In this document: piece after piece, positions 13,001 to 25,600 of the stretch
Numbering within the stretch: position 1 is the stretch's first letter
Layout: every line of letters begins with the position of its first letter
Origin: Onchocerca volvulus
Taxonomy: Eukaryota > Nematoda > Chromadorea > Rhabditida > Onchocercidae
Direction of reading: 5' to 3'
DNA length: 64,000 nucleotides
NCBI GenBank assembly: GCA_000499405.2
Contig: HG738137.1
Location: 8,167,799-8,231,798, forward strand
Notes under the pieces: generated by a model
Database searches by the model: none
The model's input: only the letters and a program-made list of their open reading frames with translations
Told to the model about the DNA's origin: nothing
Position numbers and translations under genes: made by a program

Positions 13001-16000
13001 GCAGAAATTTGATCAACTTTTTAAATATGAAAATTTAAAATTACTCATCCTAATAATGGAATTCATAAAATAAAAATTGAAACTGTACAATTACTTCAGA
13101 TCTATAAGTTGATCATTTCTTGCAATTTTTTTCTTTCAATTGCAGAAATTGGATCAAGTTCACAGATTTGTTCCGAAATCTATCATGGTAGTAAACCATT
13201 TAGCGAACCTGAAACAAGGTATCATTTTTATCATAGTAATGATTAATTTTGAACAAATGATATTGATCGTAAGCCAAAAACTATTGTTTATCAGTTCTCT
13301 TATTTTCTAATAATTTTTGAACATATTTTAAAGCATATTCACCTTTCGCCGAAATTTTATAAAATTATTACGAATTTCAAACCATCATTACTTTAAGCAC
13401 ATATTTTTACTGCATATATTACCGAATTCTTGATTTTTCAATTTCAATTTACTAATTTTCTGTTTAATTAAAAATATTTTTTAATCGATTTCTATGTTCA
13501 TAAATATGTGATTATTTGTTTATTTATACGTTTTTTATATATTTATTTAAATTTTATTATAATTTCAGGGAAAGCTATTAAAAAAAAAAAGGAAAGATAA
13601 TCATTAACAAATGCTAGTAAATGGAATATTACAAAAAATGAACTTTTATAAAAAATAATCATAATGATAAAAGATAACAGTATCGATCATTCAAATAATC
13701 ATAATGATAAAAGATAACAATATCGATTCACAAGATAAACTATCAAATTAGCAATATTGATAATTCTTTACCAATTAATTACTATATAATCATAATGATA
13801 AAAGATAAGAGTAATGGTTCATGGAATAAGTTATCAAATTATGCTTTACGAATATTCCACATGATAATAAATGATAAAAGATAACAATGTCGATTGCAAA
13901 ACATATCTGTGGAATTATTCGCAGAACGAATTATCCAATTATACTGATAAAAGATAACAAATATCTTTGATAAAATAGATTTCTATCAGTTTTGTTAAAC
14001 TTTCTTCATTTAATGTTAATACTAAAAGTACATAGTGATAATGAAATGATATATGATTTAATTTTAGAGCAATACGTGATAAATTGTTATCAGCAGAAAT
14101 GTTTGGTAAAGTTGATGCTTTTATCACTTTGCATACATATAGTCAAATGTGGATTCATCCATATAGTCATCAACGTCGTTCATTTCCTAATGATGTTAAT
14201 GATCTTGTAAGAATTTATTGATTTTTAAAATTTCACTTCAATATTAAGTTTGAAATGATGAATTTAAAGATAAAAATATCGATTCATAAAATGAATTATT
14301 GAATTATTCGTTATGAATGTTCTAAATAATCGTAGTGATAAAAAATAGCAAATATTGATTGATAGAATAAAGAAATACAATAAGTTATTGAATTGATAAT
14401 TTTATTTTATCCAATAAATAGAATAATTGAAAATATTAATACTATCTATTGTAAAACAATGAATGACAAAGAAAAAATGAACATAAAATTTTAGAATTAG
14501 TTTTTTTTTTATTTATTCCAAATTGGAAATGGAAATTTTTTTTTTTGATGAATTCGAAGTTTTAAAGAGAAAGAGGAAATGAAGTTGAAGAAGAGAATTT
14601 TTTTTTTTTTTCAAGAAATAGTTCTAAAAAGTGACTTGTTTTGTGATTACTAAATTTAACAAATTTATAGCATTTTTTGAAAACTTTTTCTTCCATTTTT
14701 CTCTATATTTTAATAATACGAAATAAAATGTATTAAGGCTTAAAAAATGAAGAGAAAAAAGTTTTTTTTTATAAACATTATTTTTTTTTTCAGGAAGAAG
14801 TTGGAAAGCAAGCTGTAAAAGCACTCGAAGATGTTTATGGAACAAAATTTCGGTTTGGTTCCGGAGCTGATATTTTATGTATACCTTTTCTTACACAATT
14901 TTTTCCTAAATTCAACTTAGATAGAGAATTCAGGAAAAATTTCTTAAATTCAATTAATTTTAATAAACTTAAATTAAAGCTAATAAAATTTTTGAAATTA
15001 TGGTATGTTTATAAAAAATTCTCGCATTATTTGAAACTCCTTAATTTATTATTAAATAATGAATAATTTGAAGATATTTTTAATAATTAAAAATTTTTTA
15101 TGTATAAAATTATACTTCAGATCCTTCATCAGGTGGCTCAGATGATTGGGCTAAGTCAAAAGCTGGAGTGAAATTTGTATATTTACTTGAGTTAAGGCCA
15201 GGTGAAAATGGTTAGTTAGTTGACTTTTTTAGATAATTGAAAAGTTAATTGACAAAAATAGTCGTTAAATTTTTAAGTTAAATTAACTTAAAAATTTTTA
15301 GATTGTAATTAAATTTAAATTTGTTATTAAAATGGTCATTAAACTTTTAAGAAATAAATTTTTATTTATACAAAATTGAAATTGAATCGGAATGTATTTA
15401 ATTAAATGAATAATGCCTAAAAAATTTCTTGGAATTAACATTAATAAAATGAATTTAAATTATTCAAAATTAAATTAAATCGAAATCAAAAAGATTAAAT
15501 AATGTTAAATTCAATTCAGATTATGATGGATTCCTTCTGGATCGTCGACAGTTGATACCAACCGGTCGTGAAACATGGGCTGGTATACGAGTTGTCATCA
15601 ATGCGATTATACGATCACAAAGTTCATCCATTTTTCTTTCATAATTCAAAAAATTGTGCAAATATTATTTCAAAATTTCAACAATAAATCAAAATTTAGA
15701 TATTTCCAGTATGAATAGAAAAATACTTAGCACATTATTTCAGGAGCAGTAGCACCAGGTATTCCAATTAATTCCATTACCAATCGATCACGATCCAATT
15801 TACGCTTCACAACATCACGTTTCCCATCACGACAACCATTTAAGACTACAACAACAAAAGCGCCATTATTAAAATCATCAACTGTCACAACTATTAGACC
15901 AAAACCAAAAACAATGATGGCATCTCGGACAGATTATCGGTTGGAAAATTTACGACGAAGAGAAAGATTTATTCGACATAAATTTCGACGATTTCAAAAA

Positions 16001-17115
16001 GGCACGTTTTTCTTTTTCCTTTTTTTTTTGTTTTCAAAGTTTTAATTTCATGCAAAAATTCAAATTTCACATTTTATCGACTATTTTAATCATCTATTGG
16101 GATAAGAAAAAAAGCATTGCAATAGCAAATATTAGTATTTCATAAAATTTCATTAGATCAGATAAATTTTTCGAGAATTTAATCCTTTTTAATAATTACT
16201 TTGTTAAACAATATTTAACATGAAATATTATAGGTAGCAATATGCAGGTGTTTCAGTAAATTTTTCTTGTATAGAATAAATTGTATATTTAACTACAGTA
16301 TATTTAATTACGTAATTTGTATATGTATACCTAATTTTGACAGAAGAGACGAAATTTTTATTCACCAAAAGTTTTCAATCAGACTGAATAATAGGGGGGT
16401 AAACTCTTAATGTATTCACAAATTGATTAGAAGTATTCGAAAAAATTTGACAAAACATAGATTCATAAGTCTTTTTCAATAAATACAGAAATATAAATTC
16501 AAACTTTTCGCAAATTAATTTGTATAAATTCAATACTTAAAAACTTTTGAACAGATAACAAGAAAATCAATCCCTGATGCTTTCATAAAATAATTTTGCC
16601 TTATTGTTGAACTATTTCGATTTTTTTAGACTTTTATACCTAAGATTAACTAGTTTTTTCATTTCTTTTAATGGCTATATTATTACATTTTATATTGTAA
16701 AAATCAATATAGTTGATATTAAATTGTGCAAACAGTAGTGAATAAAAAATTTATTATTTCATATCTTTTAGAGAAAGTTTAATTTTAGCTATTCCTTATT
16801 ATTTTTTTTTTTTAACTTCATACTTTAACTAAAATTGCTGATGTAAACAATAATTTGCTTACGTTTGCATAGGAAAACATTTTACTAGTCCAATAAGGCT
16901 AGGTTAATAAAAGACTAATAATAAAGATCTAAAAATGCGTTTTTTAACTCATTTTGCTAATCTTTTTTCATTTTTACAGTTTTTTCCATTTTACAGAATT
17001 TTGCGCCGATACTTCATCATGGTGTGCGCATTGGATTGATATTAGTCCAAATATTTGTCAGACAGCAGCAACTTATATGCGACAAAAATGTGCTCTTTCA
17101 TGTCGATTATGTTGA
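7023..17115 (+). CDS. Secreted M14 zinc metallocarboxypeptidase with C-terminal ShK domain
   Basis: Fourteen exons: 7023-7147, 7675-7762, 9614-9750, 10648-10912, 11165-11272, 11673-11795, 12440-12554, 13146-13218, 14068-14206, 14794-14878, 15121-15210, 15520-15621, 15744-16005, 16980-17115; about 615 residues. An N-terminal signal peptide (hydrophobic core IIISAFFVLI) is followed by a carboxypeptidase propeptide (YKVIRTIPENSRQ). The catalytic domain carries zinc ligands H225 and E228 (HAREW) and H367 (LHTYSQ), substrate-binding N312-R313 (DLNRN), Y420, and general base E443 (LELRPG). D427 sits at the position (CPA 255) that is Asp in B-type enzymes, suggesting preference for basic C-terminal residues. 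A basic Ser/Thr-rich linker leads to an ShK domain (C579-C615) with six cysteines. This fusion is typical of nematode secreted or cuticle-associated carboxypeptidases. Oddities: the acceptor of exon 5 is CAT rather than CAG, and the exon 13/14 junction is ambiguous. Exon 12's donor (A/GTTCAT) is weak but in phase. Confidence 0.9.
9742..10610 (+). repeat. Degenerate tandem array containing decoy 5' splice sites (intron 3 of carboxypeptidase)
   Basis: Roughly nine imperfect copies of an 80-110-bp unit. Each starts with a version of GTTGAGAAGTAAATCTGTAA, near 9742, 9952, 10035, 10122, 10199, 10261, 10396, 10476 and 10555. The first copy is the actual end of exon 3 plus its donor (GTTGAAAA/GTAAGTATGTG). 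The array therefore looks as if it grew from the exon/intron junction. Confidence 0.65.
13655..13965 (+). repeat. Degenerate repeat of the motif AATGATAAAAGATAA (intron 8)
   Basis: The motif AATGATAAAAGATAA, usually followed by an ATCGAT-like end, recurs near 13662, 13702, 13793, 13868 and 13942 with variable spacing. It lies in the carboxypeptidase intron between the exons ending at 13218 and starting at 14068. A weaker copy sits at about 14333 in the next intron. It is a local, decayed tandem expansion with no coding content. Confidence 0.6.
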
Positions 17116-17183
17116 ACTTTCAACTTTTTTTTACTTTAAAGAATCTGTAGGTAAAGAGATTACTGTAAAATTTACCATATTCG

Positions 17184-17213
17184 CTTTACCGTAATGCGTA
17201 TTTTACGGTAAAG
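17184..17213. repeat. Perfect 11-bp inverted repeat, 8-nt loop
   Basis: CTTTACCGTAA at 17184-17194 is the exact reverse complement of TTACGGTAAAG at 17203-17213, separated by TGCGTATT. It lies about 70 bp after the carboxypeptidase stop codon, hence probably in its 3' untranslated region. It could form an RNA stem-loop. Confidence 0.85.
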
Positions 17214-17302
17214 TTATTTTTATAACTTTTTTTTGGCCTAAAAAAGAGCGAATTGTTTAACTCAATTTTTCTTTATTCTTATTTTCTTTGGGAATCAACG
17301 GG

Positions 17303-17490
17303 GCAGATAAAATAAGAAGTAAATTGCAACAATCTATTGTAGCAGGTAAGATAAGAGGTCGAATGTAACCTATCAAAGCAGATAAAATAAAAATGGGTAA
17401 ACTGAAGCGCATCGAATCGGATAAGGTAAGAAATAAATTGCAACCAATTGAAGTAGGTAAAGTCAAGAAAAAGTTGTAATTCATCAGAAA
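17303..17490. repeat. 38-bp degenerate tandem repeat, about 4.5 copies
   Basis: Units beginning with versions of GCAGGTAAGATAAGAGG start at 17303, 17342, 17378, 17418 and 17455, giving a period of 36-40 bp. Several units share AAATTGCAACAA. The block is slightly richer in G and C than its surroundings. Minus-strand frames through it are a by-product of the period and are not annotated as a gene. Confidence 0.7.
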
Positions 17491-19648
17491 ACATTGATAT
17501 ATTTGCAAATTTGCTTGTTTGCAAGAAGTTAAAAATAAAATTCAATAGCCATTTTTTTTTTCAGTACTTCATTCTATAATCTTTTGTCAATTTTTCTGTA
17601 GTGAACTCTTTAAAATTGTTTGAAATGAAATATAATTTCAAGCCAAACGACATAATAGAAATCTCAAAGTTTCTTACTACCAAATACTTTATTCCTTTCA
17701 GTATTGAAATTCATCCTATTTCAGTAATTATATCGAAGTTTTATTCATTTAATTTTAGAAAAAAGTAGGGATTCTTCTTATGAAAAAAAGAAGATGCATT
17801 GAAATTTATGAGTTGATTAATTAGAATTTTTTTAGTACTACTATTCAAAATCGCTCATTTATTTTGCTAATTCAATTTCTCTTTGAAACGAATAAGAAAA
17901 AGAAGGAAGAGAAGTAAGAATTAGAAAAAAGATTTACATTTTTAAAAAAGTATGGTGGGAAATATAATTTTAATTATAAATGAAATTGCAATCAGAAAAT
18001 GTATTTTTAATTGAAAGTAAAAACTTGTAATCTTAATTAGCGCTCATATATGGATAACTTTAATTATATCATTCCAGTCTTATCATTTCCTTTTAAAGTG
18101 CTTTTTTTTTCCTTATCATAATTTTGCTATTTGCCAGTATTCATTGATTATTTGATTGCTATAAAATTATATAAGCTATAACGAATTTCCAAATCTTAAT
18201 ATTTTGATGAAACTAATAAAAATTAGACAAATGTATTATGAATGAAAAATTGTTAATTATCATCAAACTTGATAATTTATAAGCAGATCAAATAATCACT
18301 GAAACAAAGGATTTGTTGAAATTTTTGATTTGATTAAAAGAAAGAAAAAAAAAATTAAATTATTATTTAAGTATAAATCTCAGATAATAAATAATATTAT
18401 AATATTTAGGATGCATTCGATACTTAATATTATTGGATTTAATTTGAGATGTATTTTAGATATTTTTTTTGTCAACTTTTATAGCAGCGAAAGTAAACAT
18501 TAATCAAATCAAAACTGTGATATAAAATTTATGTTTTGAAATAAATTTTAATTAATTTCGTTGAATTTCTATTCTGGAAGTTTTGCACATAGTATTATTT
18601 TTTTATTCGCATTTATATTACAAATAAAACTGCCAATTTGATGAATATTATATGTGATATAATGAAGTAAATAAATAAATAAAATATCACGAAGTGAGTA
18701 CTGTAAACGAATTGTACTGTAAATTTTTCAGATCAAAAAAGGTTAAAATTAATTAAATATAGCAATTAGTAATTGGTAATCTGTAACTTTCTTGATGTTT
18801 TATCACATTTTTAATTATATAATCTACTAATCATCAAAATGATAATCATCTTTTTAAAAAATTATATTGATTAAGTTTTTATTATTTAAATGATGTATTT
18901 TTAAAATAGATCAAAGTAAGAAAACTTTAAACTGATATTTTTGATATGGATAATAATTACAGAGTTATGAATTATTTTGAAAAAATTGATAAAAATTTTG
19001 TAGTTGATAAAAATTCGATAATTGATAAAAGTTTACATCAGTTGAACGATTTCATTTGATTCAAATATTTCATTATTAACAAACCTTTTTTATGCTTTCT
19101 CCATATACGATCCTCTATTTGTAATTTTTCCTTTTTTAAATTTATTTTTCAATTATACTTTTCTCGTCAAAAGATGTAAACAATATCAAATGATTTAGCT
19201 ATTTATTTATTTATCGTCGTGAAAAATTCGCTAATTTACCATTATCAATTACAAGCCAATACAATAAAAAGTGCTCTTCCATTATTTAATACTAAACGTT
19301 CAATTACATTTATCACTACATTGGAAATTATATTTTACATATTTATCAGCACTAGGAAGCAAATGTGCAAAAACATAGTTGACAGCATTTTTGGAAATTG
19401 ATAAATTTCAAATCAATAAGTCTATATAGAAAATATTGTTTTGCAAATATACTATACAAAATAATGATTTGTTGATTTTATATTTTTCCATATTACTTGA
19501 TTTCACATTAGTTTTATGATTATAGAAAATGGAATTTCATATATGTGAAAATATGGCGAAGGATAAAATAAAGGAATAATTAAAGTTTTACATGATAATT
19601 TATAGTAAAGGACAAATGAAAGGAAGTAAAAAAACTTATGCTAGGCGA

Positions 19649-19654
19649 TTTATT
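19649..19654 (-). terminator. AATAAA polyadenylation signal abutting the BPI-like stop codon
   Basis: On the minus strand the stop codon TAA (19657-19655) is followed with no spacer by AATAAA. If used, the 3' untranslated region would be only about 15-25 nt, which is short but not unknown in nematodes. Confidence 0.45.
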
Positions 19655-22600
19655 TTAAAATCGTCGACAAATAGTTGATGAATTGCCAAGAAAAGTTGTA
19701 GGTACTGCGAAATCTGTTGACATGTGAACAGCATGATCAACGATAGTAAATTGCGAATTAACCAAAAGAAATGATAATGTTGTATCGTCTAATTTAACAT
19801 CAAATCCGTCTAATACGAAATTTTCAGCTAGCTGAAAAATGATATCAAATGGCATGCAAATTTCATTAAAATAATTCATATAAACCATTTTTAATAAACA
19901 AAACTATTGAAGTTTTTGAAATCAATTTTTAAATACATAAAAATTATAAAATAAATGAATTGAATGTTAATCAGAGAATTTGACAATTGACAATTTTTTG
20001 CATTAAAAAATGCAAATAATTATGTTTTGTAGGCAGAGAATTTTTTTTAATTCTTTTGAAAAAAATCTATTTTCTTAAAGTTTAAAAATTTATGGAAAAA
20101 TAAAATTGTCAGTTTAATGAGAGAAAAAAATGGAAACAAAAAGTGTCGTGTATAATTTTTTCATTTTACATTACTATATAATTCAAGATACAAAAAAAAA
20201 AAACGCTTTAAATATAGCCAAAATTTTATTTAAAAAACTTAAATTTCATTTGAGAACGAGAGATTTGATCTAGAAACTTTTTCTTCACATCTTTTTTTTT
20301 TACTTCATTTTATTTAGTTTCACGTTTATTTTCAAATTTCGGTCAAAAATTTGTCATATTGTTCAAATATTTCATCATTAATCCTCTACAAACATTTGAA
20401 TTAAAGGTTAAATTTCTTGTTTTCTTCAAAAATTTAATTAGCAAAGTGATTTGATTTAATTATAACACTATAAATATTTTGTCCATTCTCTCAATCTATC
20501 ACAATATTATACATCACAAATCTTATCATTCTTTGTACTCTCTCAATTTATTTTTATTCTTCCATTTCTAATTTCGTCCTAATAATGCATAAATATCTGA
20601 AAATGAAATTTTATCTATAATTGAAATTCAATTTAGGCTTATTTCCCCTTTTTTTCAGTAAATTTATTACAGATTTTTTAACATACATTCTTATTTCTTT
20701 ATCGTTGAACTCTTACCTGCAAATTCTAAAAACAATTTGTATCATGCAACATCAATATCTTATCACTTTTCCAAATTTAAAATAATAAAAAAAAAAAAAA
20801 AAACAAATTTTTATATCCTCCAAATGCTAAATGATATGCCAAAATTCTTACAGTATCACTTATTTCTTTAATTGCATACTTTAGCAGATAATAGCAAATA
20901 TTAAAATAATCACCGTATGAAAATTTAATTTAAATTTTTTAAATTCCTTTCATATTCAGTAGTTTAGTAAATGAAGCAGTTAATATGAAATATTTTTCAT
21001 AAAAGCAAAAATTAGATGCTTCAAAAATATTTTTAATTATTTTATGATTTTCTTTTTCTTTCTTTTTCAATCATAAATATATCAAAAATAAAAAAATTAA
21101 ATAAGATTGTTCTGAAAAAAAAAAACAAAAAAAATTTTTTTTTTAATTTATATATTTATTTATGCAAAATATATGAAATTTTTCACTCAAAATATTCGTA
21201 ATATTCGGAACTCTCTATATAAAATAAAATATTCAAAAATTCTTACCCGATATTTTTCGAAATTTCGATTTTTTTTTCTTTTTTGTAAACAATGATTAAA
21301 AGTTAAAATTAGAAGAAATGTCATTATGTATATAAATATATTTAACATTTATGCAATATTTTATTATATTCATTATATATTATAAGATCTATAAAAACCG
21401 AAATGTTGAAATAAATATCGTATTTAGCAGAAATTTGTAATATTTCTCAGACAAATGAATCATTTATCTATATCTCAGCACAATGATCTTTGTTCTCTCA
21501 TCTTCCAATCTGTTAATAGAGCTCATGTAGGTTGTTTGAAACATTATAAATCATGTCATTTTTTGAGATCTTGTAAATCACCGCCTTTTTTTTTTTATGA
21601 AATCTTGTATATCACCGCCCCCTTCAAGAGCAAGAATTATCGATATAAAAAGGAATTCCTAATGGTCACACGATCAATATTATGCAACTATCACTTCCTT
21701 CATTCACTTAACTTCAATTCATTTTCATCTCATTCTTTTTTATTACTTTATTTTTATCGGCGATCGATGCATTCCAATTCAACTTCCACATCTCATCAAA
21801 CCCTATCAATTCTCAACACCAATAACCCTCAGATAATTTTCCTCCTATCTAAAGGAACTTCAAATTGTTAATGTCTTAACGACAATCTTGTTTTGTAATT
21901 AATATCCAAAACAATTGATGATTATCGATATTAAATCACAATAATCCGTCATACGAAAATTTCGTTACACAACAAATTCAATTCTTCTAACAATTTCCAC
22001 TCTCGTAAAAGCCTTCCACAAAGAATTTTTCTTTCATGATAGTATATTTTCATATCACCAATTCATTTACATACCATCAATTAATTTCATCAATATATTT
22101 AAATTTTAGCAATATATCTCCAGATTATCAAAATATTTTCATAGATTCATATTCATTGCAAACATTGTTTCATATTATTAGTATATTTGCATCCTATCAA
22201 TTAACTTTTTTTTTATCCATATATTGACAAAAAAAAAAATAAAAATAAAAAAAAATGAAATTTTATATTGGAACGAAGAAATGTAGATGAAATGAAACCT
22301 GAGCAATGACATCTTTGGATAAATTAGCTAAATTATCTAATGCATCCGTTGCTAATCCAAAAGCTTGCTCTTTATCGATAAATTTTAACGATTGGATTGC
22401 GATGGTAATATTGATTCGTTCTCCAAATACTTGAACATTTCCATCAATTATACTACTGATGGTCATTGTACCAATTCTATCATTATTATCATCAACATAA
22501 AATGCTGCTTCAAATTCCAAACTTATTCGCACTGTACCTATAAAAAATAAAACAAAGTCAGTAATAATGACGATATTTCGAAGTGAGGAGAAATGCGAGA

Positions 22601-25600
22601 GGAAATATTAAAATAAGCGAAATATATAAAGAGCCAATAGCATCAGTCGTTTTCTTGAAAAAATTAATTAAAATCAAAAAAAACAATTTTTCGAGAATCG
22701 TTGTCAAGATTTTTTTGTTTTTTTCACGAACTAAAAAAATCATCATTTCTGCCTTGTTGAGAATTTTTTTCAATCAACTAAATTAAATTTTTCAAGAATT
22801 TTCCATTAATTAAATTGATTTATCAGCTATAATTTTAATTTTCATTTATTTCATATTAGTTTTAGAATTTCTTGTCAAATTGATAATATCGATTATTAAA
22901 TTTAATGACAATATTTATGATAAAAATTAGATGGTAGTAAATTCTTGATACAAGAAGCAAATAATCTTTTCGTTTTTTTTTCAATATTACCTAACTTTTT
23001 CCATGCAATAATTATCAATTGTATTCTGGATTTAATGCATATTTTTTTCGAATATATTGATAGAGGGATTTTATAATTAATCAAACTTGATCAACTAACC
23101 ATTATTTTCAGCCATCAATATAACGGATGGTGCATAACTGGAATATATTTTGATATTTAAAGATTTTTTCGGATAATTATCTCGAATAGTAGGCATAAAA
23201 TCTCCTATACATACTCCTAAACTACCAAAAAAATTGTCGTCCTTTTGGCTAGCATTATTATCATTATTATCAATATTGTCTTCCGTACTACTATCTTCTT
23301 CAACAGTGCTTCGTTTTCGACGTTTAATAAATTTTGCAGAAACTGTTGTTGAATTTTGTTCGCTTTTATCAGAATCTTCATCCTAAAAAAACGAAGTATT
23401 CAATGTTTTGTTCAAATTTTTGAAAAGTAATAAAAAAAAAAGAATAATAAAATAAATATTTCAGATTTTGTTTTTGCATTAAAGGAATAATTATAATTGA
23501 TTTTATATAAAAATATTATTTCATAAAATTTTTAAAGAAATTTATTATTACTTAAAAATTTGTTTTTATAAAAACATATATATTTTTTACTGTAAAAAAA
23601 ATCAATATTTCAGTCAATCATATTGCAAAATGACAAAATAATTTATCAGGAATCAAAACTTACTTTTTTTTTTTGGATTGATGGAGTAAATATGCAACAT
23701 TTTCAATACAAATTTAAACTAATTTTACAAAATTAAATTAAATCAAATTTTAAATAAAAAATACATCGATATTAAAATCATCCAATTCATCGTAATCGTC
23801 AGCACATGTTGTCTTTAACAATTCACCTATTTTTTCCGTTTCAGGACCAACTTCAAACGTGAGAAAGCCATGTCTAAAATTAACTTTTATTTTTTTTGTT
23901 ATTTTGTTCTTTTTTTTATCAGTAAATTAGTATGATTATTTTTTCATAAATTTTCAAAAAAAAAGAAAAAATTCACTACTATTTTAAAATCAATTTTTAT
24001 TAAAAAAAAAAAAACATATATATCTATTTTCCTATTCATTAATTTTTTACCAATATATTTGAAAAAATTTCTTAAGAAATTTAAGCATTGAAAGAAATCA
24101 AAGGAAAAAATTTAAAAAAAGAAAAATTCTTTTTTTTTTTTTGCTGCAACAATTTTTATAAATGTTATTTTATCATTTCAAAAATTTATTTATGCCATTT
24201 TACTTAAATTTTAAAAATGTTATTTTATTTAAATATAAGTATATAAATTTAAATAATTATTAAATTTAATAATAACTTATGCAGGTAGTATAGGAGTGTA
24301 TTAATTGTGTAATCACTGATTAATACATCCAACATTCGTTTATCACTGGAAAATTCCGGAAAATGCATTGGAAATGGATGAAATGGTATTTTATCTATTT
24401 CTTCGGTACCAAATGCTGCTAAGAAACCAATTTGAAAATAGTCAGGTGTTGCAGATACTTTCATTAAATGCATATTTAGCATTACATCGGATAAAATCTA
24501 AAATAATATTGAATAATTTTAACTTAAATTATTTAAAAAATTTGAATAAATATAATTTTAGAAAAATTTTATTACTGTAGCAAAAAGAGAAATGCATTAA
24601 ATAATGTTTACCAATTTTAATTAATACTTTTAATTTCGAATAAAATGTTACTTTAAAAAAAAATTTTTTTTAATTTTCTGCAGCAAAAAAAAGGCGTAGA
24701 ATAACAAAACAATACTTAGCAATTTTAATCATTATTTTTAATAAAATTTGAATAAATATTATTTTTAGAAAAATTTTAATTCGGTAATAAAAAGGAAACA
24801 ATATTATGCAAAATAAAATTTTAGCTTTTTCTTAATTATTATTGCTTATAAATGCTGATAAATATGAAAAAGAAAAATTCAAAATTTTGAAAAAAATGAA
24901 TTATTTGAAAATTGAGGATAATGGGTTCACGATTATAATTATTACTTTTTTTTTAAAATTTTCTTTAAAAAAACCCACCTTATCAAAGTGATCGCTTAAA
25001 GCGCTAAAATTCTGAAAAGAAGTTAATTTATTGCTTGAATTGCAACCAACGCAAGAATCTAAGTTTGTCGTTTCCATTTCATGTACGTCTGTATCTGACG
25101 TTGATGGAATTGGTGACAATGTGACACGTTGCGATGGTCCAGTATTTAATGTTGATGATTGCAGATCACTTTCTTGATGCATATTCTAAAAGCATAACTT
25201 TGCTTTAGCTAATTTGTTATTCTTTTATGTAATTATAAAATGTGTACTAAACAGCAAACAATAATAAAAACAACTTTGTTTAAATTTAATTAATAAATAA
25301 AATAATTAATTAATTATTTTATTTCACTTATATTGTTATTGGTTGATCGATCAATAATTTACTCGATAATTTTTTTTTTCTTTCATTTTCTAAGTTATCT
25401 ATTATAGTTATGACTTTTTTTGAACTTTCAAAATATCAATTATTTCTATTCAATAATTTTAAGTGCTAATTAATTATTTAATTTCAAGAAAGTTGTTTTG
25501 AAAAATTATCAGTTTGATTATGCTGGATTATCCTTTTAACTTTCTAGGTTTTCGCTTATCTTATAAAACATTTTTATAATTAATTATATCATTTTCCTAT

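Larger units (their letters stand above)
17116..19654. other. Intergenic region between carboxypeptidase and BPI-like genes
   Basis: This separates the convergent 3' ends of the carboxypeptidase (+) and the BPI-like gene (-). It holds an 11-bp-arm hairpin (17184-17213), a 38-bp degenerate tandem repeat (17303-17490) and an AATAAA at 17534-17539 that may belong to the carboxypeptidase transcript. The rest is AT-rich with no credible reading frame on either strand. Confidence 0.55.

Noticed and set aside
17257..17545. Two minus-strand frames of 83 and 88 codons
   Set aside because: Both follow the 38-bp tandem repeat. Repeating leucine/phenylalanine-rich peptides arise from the period, with no family similarity.
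21455..21871. 138-codon open frame on the plus strand
   Set aside because: It lies wholly inside the last intron of the BPI-like gene on the opposite strand. Composition is Ser/Phe/His-rich low complexity, it has no splice partners or domain, and part of it is a small tandem duplication.
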